Of a stretch of DNA of 64,000 nucleotides, positions 36,892-44,860 are shown one piece after another. The position numbers and the translations under genes are program-made. Where the stretch lies: the NCBI RefSeq assembly GCF_965118895.1, contig NZ_CBCPJJ010000008.1:248001-312000 (forward strand). Direction: 5' to 3'. The notes under the pieces were generated by a model that searched no databases, was not told where the DNA came from, and saw only the letters and a list, made by a program, of their open reading frames with translations. Position 1 is the first letter of the stretch. Each line of letters begins with the position of its first letter. Source of the stretch: Rahnella inusitata_A (GTDB lineage Bacteria > Pseudomonadota > Gammaproteobacteria > Enterobacterales > Enterobacteriaceae).

Positions 36892-36922
36892 GTTTTTTGT
36901 TTTTTTGTTTTTTGTTTTTTTT
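36892..36922. repeat. T-rich tract with spaced G (T6-8G)n
   Basis: Four runs of 6, 7, 6 and 8 T separated by single G bases. Such a tract can slip during replication and is prone to sequencing error. Confidence 0.75.
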
Positions 36923-36945
36923 AAATGGTGAGATGGCGCGATCAA

Positions 36946-37021
36946 AAATCCAGCTGAACGGAGCGGCTTCGAGACCAATGGCTCGAAGACCGAGTGAAGG
37001 TAGCACGAAGTGCCTGGATTT
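36946..37021. repeat. Possible three-way-junction RNA/DNA structure
   Basis: An outer 8-bp stem AAATCCAG / CTGGATTT (36946-36953 with 37014-37021) encloses a hairpin CTTCGAG / CTCGAAG (36967-36973 with 36982-36988) and a short GCAC-GAA-GTGC hairpin (37003-37013). No known RNA family is recognised. Confidence 0.45.
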
Positions 37022-37162
37022 GCGGCACCCACGGAATTTACAGAACACGGCCATCGGTCCAGCGATAGCGCGTGTTAAAAAAAACGTGGGAGATCAAAGA
37101 GGGAGGCGCTTTCCTCCCTCTTTGGCGGTTTCGGTGCAGTGGGTAAAGTGGTCACTGCAATT

Positions 37163-37200
37163 GAGAAACCGAAATATTCTCGGTCAGGTTTAAAAGCCGC
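37163..37200. repeat. Dispersed repeat copy 1
   Basis: GAGAAACCGAAA, then two or three variable bases, TTCTCGGTCAG and, after a short gap, AAAAGCCGC. The same ordered blocks occur at 51583-51620, 14 kb away. Confidence 0.65.
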
Positions 37201-37224
37201 CCCGTGCGCGCGCCCCGCACAAAA

Positions 37225-37249
37225 AAAAGCCGGTTATAAACCGGCTTTT
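37225..37249 (-). terminator. rnb: Terminator of rnb
   Basis: On the minus strand an AAAAGCCGGTT / AACCGGCTTTT stem with a three-base loop is followed by TTTT, 28 bases after the rnb stop. Confidence 0.9.
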
Positions 37250-37276
37250 CACTCACATCAATAATCCCAGCGTTTG

Positions 37277-39220
37277 CTAAGCAGCGGGCTTAGCAATAAC
37301 GTTGCGATTTTCCATCCGCACTTCTGCGATCGCTACATCAATGATGTCACTCTGACGGTAGGCCACTTCGCCCTTAATCAGAACGGTGCCGGTGTCTGCG
37401 CTGCATACCAGCTCGTCGCGCACGCTGTGCAGGAACGGAGCCGGAATGAAAGCGACGGCGCCGATATCTTGCAGGCGGACACGCAGGCCGCCACGGGTGA
37501 CATCGATGATTTCCGCGCTGAACTTAACGTCAGTGCCGACTTTATCTTCCAGATAACGTGCATACAGCCAGTCTCCGACGTCGCGCTCGGCCATGCGGTT
37601 GGCGCGGCGGCGCTCAGCCAACTGGACAGTCATCTCATCCTGTGGTTTCTCAGCAGACTGGTTCAGGATCATCGCTTTCAACAAACGATGATTCACCATA
37701 TCGCCGTATTTACGGATAGGTGATGTCCAGGTTGCATACGCTTCCAGACCCAGACCGAAGTGCGGCCCCGGCGTGGTGCTGATTTCTGCGAACGTCTGGG
37801 AACGACGAATGCGGCTGTCGAGGAACTGCGTTGGCAATGCGTCAAGCTTGCGGCGCAATGCGCAGAAGCCCGGCAGGGTCAGCAACTCTTCGGCGTTGGC
37901 CTCCACGTCGTTGGCCTGCAATATAGTCACAGCGTTCTCAACCAGCAACGGATCGAAACCGGTATGCACGTTATAGACGCCGAAACCGAGGCTGTCGCGC
38001 AGGGCGATAGCAGCACACACGTTGGCGGCGATCATCGATTCTTCCACGATGCGGTTAGCGATACGGCGGTGCTCGGCGACAATTTCCAGCACGTTGCCTT
38101 TCTCACCCAGCACGAAGCGGTAATCAGGACGATCTTTAAACACCAGCGCGTGTTCGGTACGCCATGCGCTGCGCACGTCACAGACGCGTTTCAGCAGGCG
38201 AATTTGATCGGCGATCACATCGCTGGCTGGCTGCCATTCGCTCTTCTCATCCGCTTCAAGCCAGTCAGAGACATTGTCGTAGGCCAGCTTGGCTTTGGAT
38301 TCAATGGTGGCGGCGAAGAAACGAATGTCGCTGCCCAGTGCGCCATCGGTGCTCAGCGTGACGGAACACGCCAGAACCGGACGGCTGACGTCTGGCCACA
38401 GGGAACAGATATCATCGGACAATTCGCGCGGCAGCATCGGGATATTAAAGCCCGGCAAATAGTTGGTGAATGCGCGTTTTTTAGCGGTGTTGTCGAGGTC
38501 GCTGCCTTCGGCGACGTACGCCGTCGGGTCAGCAATCGCGATGGTCATTTGCAGGGTGCCGTCGCCATTGTCTTTCACAAACAGCGCGTCATCCATGTCC
38601 TGCGTACTGCCGCTGTCAATCGTGACAAAAGGCAGGGCGGTCAGATCTTCGCGGGTCAGACCTTCATCGCGCAGTTCAGCTATCTCAGATTTTGGTGCTT
38701 CACGTTCCAGATTATGACGTGCCAGGGTGACCCACCACGGCGCGAGGTCGTCGGTGCCGGTGGTGATCCACTCGGTGATTTCAGCCTGGAAGCTGTGATC
38801 GCCTTCTTTTAGCGGATGACGGCGCATTTCGGCCACACACCAGTCGCCATCGCTCACTTCGTGATTGATGTTGCGCATGACGCGGCACTGAATGGCATCG
38901 CGCAATAAAGGATGATCGGGAATGATGGAAAGACGGTCGTCTTTCCTGGTGACGCGACCTACAAAGCGGCTGAGGAAAGGTTCAACCAGGGTTTCCGGCT
39001 GGACGACTTCACGCTCTTTTTCGGTTTGCAGGGAGGCGATCACGCGGTCCCCGTGCATGACTTTTTTCATGTACGGAGGCGGAATGAAATAGCTTTTTTG
39101 ACCGTCTACTTCAAGAAAGCCAAAGCCTTTCTCAGTGCCTTTCACGATGCCTTCGACACGTGGAGTCTGAGAGTGAAGTTGCTGTTTTAGCTGCGCGAGC
39201 AGCGGGTTATCTTGAAACAT
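37277..39220 (-). CDS. rnb: Exoribonuclease II
   Basis: RNase II degrades single-stranded RNA from the 3' end and is a main mRNA-decay enzyme. The 647-residue protein has two N-terminal cold-shock domains (1-170), the RNB catalytic domain with the Asp-rich motif DSGSTQDMDDAL (about residues 200-211), and a C-terminal S1 domain (about 560-640). Length and sequence fit E. coli RNase II (644 residues). Confidence 0.97.
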   Translation of the reverse strand: MFQDNPLLAQLKQQLHSQTPRVEGIVKGTEKGFGFLEVDGQKSYFIPPPYMKKVMHGDRVIASLQTEKEREVVQPETLVEPFLSRFVGRVTRKDDRLSIIPDHPLLRDAIQCRVMRNINHEVSDGDWCVAEMRRHPLKEGDHSFQAEITEWITTGTDDLAPWWVTLARHNLEREAPKSEIAELRDEGLTREDLTALPFVTIDSGSTQDMDDALFVKDNGDGTLQMTIAIADPTAYVAEGSDLDNTAKKRAFTNYLPGFNIPMLPRELSDDICSLWPDVSRPVLACSVTLSTDGALGSDIRFFAATIESKAKLAYDNVSDWLEADEKSEWQPASDVIADQIRLLKRVCDVRSAWRTEHALVFKDRPDYRFVLGEKGNVLEIVAEHRRIANRIVEESMIAANVCAAIALRDSLGFGVYNVHTGFDPLLVENAVTILQANDVEANAEELLTLPGFCALRRKLDALPTQFLDSRIRRSQTFAEISTTPGPHFGLGLEAYATWTSPIRKYGDMVNHRLLKAMILNQSAEKPQDEMTVQLAERRRANRMAERDVGDWLYARYLEDKVGTDVKFSAEIIDVTRGGLRVRLQDIGAVAFIPAPFLHSVRDELVCSADTGTVLIKGEVAYRQSDIIDVAIAEVRMENRNVIAKPAA

Positions 39221-39305
39221 ATCGTCCAGAGAATTGGGGGTTAATGTGGCTCGATTAGCGGCAGACAGTTTTACGCGATCTGACCCCGTCGGGCAAGCTC
39301 TTATC

Positions 39306-39341
39306 CCCCTTTCGCCTCATAACCCTGAAGCGAAAGAGGGG
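39306..39341 (-). terminator. Hairpin downstream of ydeP
   Basis: CCCTTTCGC and GCGAAAGAGGG form an imperfect stem in the 147-base gap between ydeP and rnb. There is no clear T run, so its role as a terminator is uncertain. Confidence 0.35.
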
Positions 39342-39367
39342 ATTTACGGCATGCCTCGCAAAACGGT

Positions 39368-41674
39368 TTAGGCGATACGTTGCAGATCGACAGTTTGCTC
39401 GCAGCGACGAATAGTCACCGGAACGGCTTTCGAGGTCGGGGTGTGGGTTTGGTCACCAAAGCTGGACATCGGCACCAGCGGGTTTGTCTCCGGATAATAA
39501 GCCGCCAGATTGCCGCGCGGAATATCGTAACTCACCAGTTTAAATCCGCTGACTTTGCGCTCTACGCCGTCGTTCCACAGTGTTTCGATTTCCACCAGCT
39601 CGCCGTCTTTCAGCCCCAAATCAGCCAGATCCTGAGGGTGAATGAACAACACTTCGCGCTGGCCATACACGCCGCGATAGCGGTCATCAAGACCATAAAT
39701 CGTGGTGTTGTACTGATCATGCGAACGCAAAGTTTGCAGGGTAAACGGCGCATTCTGATCCCCCATCGGGATCAACACTTCCGGCAACGGTGCGGCGCTG
39801 AAATTGGCTTTGCCGCTTAAGGTATTGAAGTTCAGCTCTGCCGCTGCATTGCCCAGATAGAAGCCACCTTTGATGTCGCAGCGTGCATTGAAATCTTTGA
39901 AACCAGGAATGGTCGCTTCGATGTGATCACGGATCAGGTTGTAGTCATCCGCAAGAGCCATCCAGTCGAGGTATTTGTCACCAAGCACCGCATCGGCGAT
40001 ACCGCAGATTATTGCGGTTTCGGAACGCTGCTCTTTCGACAACGGGATACCTACGCCTTCGGAAGCGTGAACCATGCTGAAGGAATCTTCGACGGTGATA
40101 AATTGCGAGCCGGTGGCCTGCATATCCAGCTCGGTACGGCCCAGCGTCGGCAAGATGAGTGCTTCGTGGCCCGGCGTCAGGTGGCTGCGGTTCAGTTTCG
40201 TACTGATTTGCACTGACAGATCCAGATTGCTCAGTGCCTGCAAAGTTCGCGGTGTATCTGGCGCGGCAGCGGCCAGATTCCCGCCGAGGCAGATAAGGAC
40301 TTTGGCATCGCCACGCAGCATCGCTTCGAGCGCTTCCACGGTGTTATGGCCCGGCGTGCGCGGTGGCGTAAAGTTGTAGTGTTTTTCCATCGCATCCAGC
40401 AGGGCTTTCGGCGCTTTCTCGTCGATGCCCATGGTGCGGTTACCCTGCACGTTACTGTGACCACGCACCGGACACAAACCAGCGCCCGGTTTGCCGAGTT
40501 GCCCGAACAGTAATTGCAGGTTGGTGATTTCGCGCACGGTTGGCACGGAATGTTTATGCTGGGTAATGCCCATCGCCCAGGTACAAATCACGCGGTCGGC
40601 ATGCATATAGATAGCCGCGGCTTCGCGCAGATCCTGTTCACTCAGGCCGGACTGCCCGGTGATTTTTTCCCAGCTGGTAGCATCAACTATCGCCAGATAG
40701 TCGTCCACGCCCACGCAGTTCTGCGCAATAAATTCATCGTCGAACAGGGAAGGCTGGCCGGAGGCGATGCGTTCCCGGTGCGTCTGCAACAGCGCTTTGA
40801 CGATACCGCGCACGGCGGCCATATCACCACCGAGATTCGGCTGATAGTAGGCAGAGCTGATGCGACCGGCTTTCGGTGTGACGACTTCCAGAGGTTTTTG
40901 CGGATCGGCGAAACGTTCTAAACCGCGTTCACGCAACGTGTTGAAGCTGACGACTTTCGCGCCGCGATCGGCGGCGTGACGCAGGCTGTGCAACATACGC
41001 GGGTGGTTGGTGCCGGGATTCTGGCCGAAAACAAAAATCGCGTCGGCCTTTTCAAAATCATCCAGACGGATGGTGCCTTTACCGACGCCGATACTCTGTT
41101 TCAGGCCGACGCCGCTGGCTTCGTGGCACATGTTGGAACAGTCAGGGAAGTTGTTGGTGCCGAACATGCGGCCAAACACCTGATAAAGATAAGAGGCTTC
41201 ATTGCTGGCGCGACCGGAGGTGTAGAAATCCGCCTGATCCGGGCTTTCCAGACCTTTAAGATGGCTGGCGATCAGTGAAAAAGCCGCGTCCCAGCTGATC
41301 GGTTCGTAATGGTCGGTGGTGCGGTTATAGCGCATCGGGTGGGTGAGGCGTCCCTGATATTCAAGGAAGTAATCACTCTGTTCACGCAGTTTGCTGACGC
41401 TGTGCTGCGCGAAGAATTCAGGCTCGACCGCTTTGCGCGTTGCTTCCCAGCTGACGGCTTTCGCGCCGTTTTCACAGAAACTGAACGTACTGTGGTTATC
41501 ATCACCCCAGGCACAGCCCGGACAGTCAAAACCGCGACCTTTGTTAACACGCATCAGGTTGCGCAGGTTGGAGAGGACTTTCTTACTGTCGAAGACGAAA
41601 CGGGTGGTAGATTCCAATGCACCCCAGCCACCGGCCGCGCCGTGGTAGGGTTTGATCTCAGTTTTGAATTTCAT
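39368..41674 (-). CDS. ydeP: FdhF/YdeP-family molybdopterin oxidoreductase
   Basis: YdeP is a formate-dehydrogenase-like bis-MGD molybdenum enzyme; in E. coli it is linked to acid resistance, but its reaction is not settled. The 768-residue protein has the near-N-terminal FDCPGCAW motif, the molybdopterin domains and a C-terminal MopB-binding domain ending at about 760. It aligns with E. coli YdeP throughout (for example SNMCHE, SHDQYNTTIYG). The start at 41674 gives MKFKTEIKPYHGAAGGWG; an in-frame TTG at 41728 is less likely. The gene stands alone. Confidence 0.9.
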   Translation of the reverse strand: MKFKTEIKPYHGAAGGWGALESTTRFVFDSKKVLSNLRNLMRVNKGRGFDCPGCAWGDDNHSTFSFCENGAKAVSWEATRKAVEPEFFAQHSVSKLREQSDYFLEYQGRLTHPMRYNRTTDHYEPISWDAAFSLIASHLKGLESPDQADFYTSGRASNEASYLYQVFGRMFGTNNFPDCSNMCHEASGVGLKQSIGVGKGTIRLDDFEKADAIFVFGQNPGTNHPRMLHSLRHAADRGAKVVSFNTLRERGLERFADPQKPLEVVTPKAGRISSAYYQPNLGGDMAAVRGIVKALLQTHRERIASGQPSLFDDEFIAQNCVGVDDYLAIVDATSWEKITGQSGLSEQDLREAAAIYMHADRVICTWAMGITQHKHSVPTVREITNLQLLFGQLGKPGAGLCPVRGHSNVQGNRTMGIDEKAPKALLDAMEKHYNFTPPRTPGHNTVEALEAMLRGDAKVLICLGGNLAAAAPDTPRTLQALSNLDLSVQISTKLNRSHLTPGHEALILPTLGRTELDMQATGSQFITVEDSFSMVHASEGVGIPLSKEQRSETAIICGIADAVLGDKYLDWMALADDYNLIRDHIEATIPGFKDFNARCDIKGGFYLGNAAAELNFNTLSGKANFSAAPLPEVLIPMGDQNAPFTLQTLRSHDQYNTTIYGLDDRYRGVYGQREVLFIHPQDLADLGLKDGELVEIETLWNDGVERKVSGFKLVSYDIPRGNLAAYYPETNPLVPMSSFGDQTHTPTSKAVPVTIRRCEQTVDLQRIA

Positions 41675-42146
41675 AATTATGCTTCGCAGGTGGCTTTTAT
41701 CTTGTCTGGAAACAATCGGATCGACCAAATGTTAATCCGTTTGTTAATTTTATGTCACAAGTTTAGGAGGGGGATGGAGTTACGTCTAATCGAATGCCGT
41801 GATGGTGTGATAGAAACCGTCTATCGCGGGGATTTATCGCAGCGTAATGCAAATTTTCTAAGACGGGCGGGCGTTTAAAGTCAATTTCAAAGGTTTCAAA
41901 AACAGTATCTTGCGATAAAGAAAATTGATTACGTCAGTCACTGCCTGTTTTGGCGTTTAAGCAACCAACTTGTAACCGAATCGTTTCATTATGAAATGCT
42001 TAGCAAAAGACTAAGGGTTTTTCTGAAGGCTGTTTTCAGGCACCCTATGCCGCAGATCTCGATCTATGACTTTTTTGTATGATTATTTGTATAGATGCTG
42101 AGCGGATTTATGTTCAGGTCAATGCGGCACGTTTAAGGAAGATTCA
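41675..42146. other. ydeP/dacD divergent region
   Basis: These 472 bases hold the promoters of ydeP (minus) and dacD (plus). A small open frame with a strong ribosome site (41774-41878) is the only gene candidate; otherwise AT-rich sequence. Confidence 0.4.
41774..41878 (+). CDS. Possible small protein, 34 residues
   Basis: A 34-codon frame starting at 41774 sits directly after AGGAGGGGG, a ribosome site stronger than most in the window though only three to five bases from the ATG. The product is charged and soluble (MELRLIECRDGVIETVYRGD at its start), with no membrane segment. I do not recognise it. It is in the region upstream of dacD on the same strand. Confidence 0.35.
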   Translation: MELRLIECRDGVIETVYRGDLSQRNANFLRRAGV

Positions 42147-43316
42147 GTGAAACGTAGTGTAATAAGTGTTTTATCTTGTGTGTTGTTGTTCTCTGCGGGC
42201 AGTGCGAGCGCTGTTGCGCCACTGGATTTCCCGGTTGTTCCCCCGAGCATTGACGCCGCGTCTTTTGTCCTGATGGATTATGCCAGCGGTGATGTGCTGG
42301 CGGCAGGGAACCCGGATGACCGTCGCAACCCGGCCAGCCTGACCAAACTGATGACCGGCTACGTGATTGACCGCGCGCTGGATCAGAAAAAAATTACGAT
42401 GAACGACATCGTGACCGTGCCGCAGGAAGCGTGGGTCGCCGGTAACAAAAGTCTGGAAGGTTCCTCGCTGATGTTCCTCAAACCGGGCGATCGCGTTTCA
42501 GTACGCGATTTGATCCGCGGCATTATCATTACCTCAGGTAACGACGCCTGTGTCGCCATGGCCAATTACGTGGCGGGCAGCCAGGACAGTTTCGTCGGCA
42601 TGATGAACAAATACGTCGTGAGCATGGGGCTGACCAATACCCATTTCGAAACCGTACACGGTCTGGATGCGCCGGGTCAGTACACGACTTCCTATGATCT
42701 CGCCAAACTTTCCCGCGCGATTATCGGTGGCGAACCTGAGGAATATAAAATGTATAGCGAGAAATCGCTGACGTATGACAACATCACTCAGCAAAACCGT
42801 AACGGCCTGCTGTGGGATAAAAACTTACAGGTTGATGGCCTGAAAACCGGTCACACCGAAAGTGCTGGTTTCAACATTATCGCATCGGCCACGCAGGGCG
42901 ATCGTCGTCTTATTGCTGTTGTTATGGGGGGCAAAAGCTCGAAAGGGCGTGAAGAACAGGCGCGCAAACTGCTGACCTGGGGCTTCCGCGAATACACCAG
43001 CAAGCAAATATTTAAAGCCAATCAGACAGTCTCCAGCGAGCACGTCTGGTTTGGGGCGAACGATCAGGTGAAAGTCGGTTCACTGAGCGACGTGTTTATT
43101 AGCGTTCCGCAAGCCGATGCCGACAAGCTGAAAGCCCAGTACGTGCTGACCAATCCGCAGGTCGAAGCGCCGCTGAAAAAAGGTCAGGAGCTTGGCAACA
43201 TTAATATCGTGGACAACGGTAAAGTGATCAAAACTGTTCCGCTGGTGGCGCTGGAAGACGTCGCGCAGGGCGGGATCATCAGCCGTGCGATTGATTACAT
43301 TAAACTGAAGATCTGA
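42147..43316 (+). CDS. dacD: D-alanyl-D-alanine carboxypeptidase DacD (PBP6b)
   Basis: This periplasmic low-molecular-weight penicillin-binding protein removes the terminal D-Ala from peptidoglycan stem peptides. The 389-residue protein has a signal peptide (residues 1-22), active motifs S64-L-T-K67, S130-G-N132 and K233-T-G235, and a C-terminal PBP5-like domain with a weak amphipathic anchor (IDYIKLKI). It fits DacD better than DacA/DacC because of the MKR start, QQNRNGLLWDK and the length (388 in E. coli), but paralogue choice is not certain. Confidence 0.88.
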   Translation: MKRSVISVLSCVLLFSAGSASAVAPLDFPVVPPSIDAASFVLMDYASGDVLAAGNPDDRRNPASLTKLMTGYVIDRALDQKKITMNDIVTVPQEAWVAGNKSLEGSSLMFLKPGDRVSVRDLIRGIIITSGNDACVAMANYVAGSQDSFVGMMNKYVVSMGLTNTHFETVHGLDAPGQYTTSYDLAKLSRAIIGGEPEEYKMYSEKSLTYDNITQQNRNGLLWDKNLQVDGLKTGHTESAGFNIIASATQGDRRLIAVVMGGKSSKGREEQARKLLTWGFREYTSKQIFKANQTVSSEHVWFGANDQVKVGSLSDVFISVPQADADKLKAQYVLTNPQVEAPLKKGQELGNINIVDNGKVIKTVPLVALEDVAQGGIISRAIDYIKLKI

Positions 43317-43336
43317 TTTTTGCCCGTTAAAAAGCC

Positions 43337-43358
43337 AAAGGCGCCAAGAGGCGCCTTT
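43337..43358 (+). terminator. dacD: Terminator after dacD
   Basis: AAAGGCGCC / GGCGCCTTT with a four-base loop, followed by ATTATTT. Confidence 0.85.
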
Positions 43359-43478
43359 ATTATTTCACTCTCGATCTGTCATAACTTCACATCAAACTTC
43401 CCGGCTTCCCACAAAGTGTAATTGGCTGGAAACGGCGCGGTGTGAATGGCACAGTGCTCAGAACAACGGCATCGGTGT

Positions 43479-43706
43479 TCAGAAAACCTTGGAAGAGAAA
43501 TCCGTTTTTACTTCGCTTTCAATATAGGTATTGAGACCCCAGCCGGATCGCGCCAGTTCTTTCATCTTCTCGAGATGTTCCGGACCGGGATGGCGGATGT
43601 CGTATAAATACACGTGGTTATTCTTAAAGCGGACTTTGATCGAGTTGGCATCTATCTGGAAGCTGACAACTTGTGAATCACCGCTTTTGTTGGCGTAATT
43701 TTCCAT
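43479..43706 (-). CDS. Small KTSC-like domain protein
   Basis: The 75-residue protein resembles the KTSC domain fold: a short strand pair (SIKVRFKNNHVYLYDI), then helix residues ending in a small glycine-bearing segment (SGWGLNTYIES). Members are often in phage or DNA-interaction contexts, but function is unknown. It lies alone between dacD and the beta-lactamase gene. Alternative: an uncharacterised family. Confidence 0.6.
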   Translation of the reverse strand: MENYANKSGDSQVVSFQIDANSIKVRFKNNHVYLYDIRHPGPEHLEKMKELARSGWGLNTYIESEVKTDFSSKVF

Positions 43707-43826
43707 GCTGCATCCTGTGAGCTAAGCCTGATATCGGGCGACATGCTCTATTAACCACGTTCATCGATTTCGCACAGGGCGGAAGTTCACAGTTTGCGCA
43801 ACGCACGGAAAACTAACAGAACAATA

Positions 43827-43853
43827 CGCCCATGAGGTTACCCCTCATGGGCG
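43827..43853 (-). terminator. Terminator of bla
   Basis: A perfect 11-bp stem CGCCCATGAGG / CCTCATGGGCG with a five-base loop lies seven bases after the bla stop. The T-run is weak (TATTGTT). Confidence 0.75.
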
Positions 43854-43860
43854 TCGTACG

Positions 43861-44748
43861 TTACAGGTTTTCAGTCACGATTTTTGCGGCGGCGGCTAAA
43901 ACGTCCTTACGGGCTTTGGCATCCTGCTGCGGCTGGGTGAAATAGGTCACCAGAATCAGCGGCGCGTGATTCTCAGGCCAGATAACGGCGATATCGTTGG
44001 TCGTACCGTAATCACCGCTGCCGGTTTTATCCCCGACTGTCCACGAAGCCGGCAGACCGGCGCGGATACTGGCAGCACCGGTGGTGTTACCCTTCAGCCA
44101 TGCCACCAGCTGCGCGCGCTGCGGTTCGGCCAGCGCATCACCCAGCGCCAGTTTGCGCAGGCTTTGCGCCATCGCCAGCGGGGACGTGGTGTCACGCTTG
44201 TCGCCCGGAATTGCGGTGTTGAGTGTCGGTTCAGTACGGTCGAGACGGAATGTCTCATCGCCGATCGAGCGCGCAAACTGTGTCACTTTCGCCGGGCCGC
44301 CGAGATGCGCGATAAGTTTATTCATCGCCACGTTGTCACTGTATTCAATCGCCGCTGCGCCGAGTTCGCCAAGCGTCATACCGGTATCGAGATGCTTTTC
44401 AGTAATCGGGTTGTAGTTCACCAGATCTGACTTTTTGATATCTACATGCTTATTCAGCAGGTTTTTATCTTTCTCACTGGCTTTCAGTACGCCCGATGCC
44501 GCCATCACTTTACTCGTACTGCACATGGCGAAACGCTCTTCGCCATGGTAAACGGTCTGTGAGTTATCGGCGGTATTGATCATCGCCACGCCCAGACGGC
44601 CACCGGTGCTTTTTTCCAAATCAGACAGTTTTTGCTGCACGGCTTTGGCCTGCGCAGGCGTCTGAGCCCATAGCGGCGCGCTGGAAAATAACAATGGCAT
44701 CAGGGCGACGGTCAGCAGCGCTTTATGACGAAATGTATTATTGAACAT
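43861..44748 (-). CDS. Class A beta-lactamase (CTX-M/RAHN/FONA-like)
   Basis: This periplasmic serine enzyme hydrolyses beta-lactams. The 295-residue precursor has a signal peptide (cleavage near residue 28-29) and all class A motifs: S77-T-S-K80 (Ambler 70-73), S137-D-N139, E173 in EPTLN (Ambler 166) and K241-T-G243 followed by Ser, as in CTX-M and related extended-spectrum chromosomal enzymes. Start at 44748 has AAGGAT; the 44811 extension does not. It is divergent from ampR, so expression is probably inducible. It is a normal species-type chromosomal gene, with no mobile element near it. Confidence 0.93.
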   Translation of the reverse strand: MFNNTFRHKALLTVALMPLLFSSAPLWAQTPAQAKAVQQKLSDLEKSTGGRLGVAMINTADNSQTVYHGEERFAMCSTSKVMAASGVLKASEKDKNLLNKHVDIKKSDLVNYNPITEKHLDTGMTLGELGAAAIEYSDNVAMNKLIAHLGGPAKVTQFARSIGDETFRLDRTEPTLNTAIPGDKRDTTSPLAMAQSLRKLALGDALAEPQRAQLVAWLKGNTTGAASIRAGLPASWTVGDKTGSGDYGTTNDIAVIWPENHAPLILVTYFTQPQQDAKARKDVLAAAAKIVTENL

Positions 44749-44800
44749 AGAAATCCTTATCTGTTGTAGTACGGAGGTCGGCAATATCCCTGTTTGACGG

Positions 44801-44822
44801 ATTATTGACAAGCGAGAATAAT
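44801..44822. promoter_or_regulatory. LysR-type (AmpR) operator candidate
   Basis: ATTATT-N10-AATAAT is a perfect inverted repeat containing the LysR T-N11-A core. It lies between the divergent bla and ampR genes, 53 bp from the bla start codon and 39 bp from the ampR start codon. Confidence 0.65.
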
Positions 44823-44860
44823 TTCGCGCAGGATAAAGAAAAACTTATGGATAAGGCATT

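Larger units (their letters stand above)
36499..37276. repeat. Non-coding cluster of structured repeats between cbl and rnb
   Basis: No convincing gene occupies these 778 bases. From left to right they hold hairpins TTGGGC-TGCC-GCCCAA (36559-36574) and GTGGGT-TGCC-ACCCAC (36596-36611) with the same loop, a perfect 12-bp stem (36618-36649), a T-rich tract (36892-36922), a possible three-way junction (36946-37021), an AAAGAGGGAGG hairpin (37096-37122), a nested hairpin (37126-37171), and the rnb terminator. This density suggests an accumulation of dispersed repeat elements. Confidence 0.65.

Noticed and set aside
36677..36931. 84-codon frame in the repeat cluster (possible Ash/Icd-like phage small protein)
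   Set aside because: Only a vague likeness in the first residues; the end runs into the T-rich tract and becomes poly-Phe. Not supported as a gene.
37760..38812. 350-codon frame opposite to rnb
   Set aside because: It is an antisense shadow of the conserved RNase II gene.
43861..44748. Recent horizontal acquisition of the beta-lactamase gene
   Set aside because: No mobile element, integron or flanking repeats, base use like its neighbours, and the partner regulator is adjacent; it looks native.
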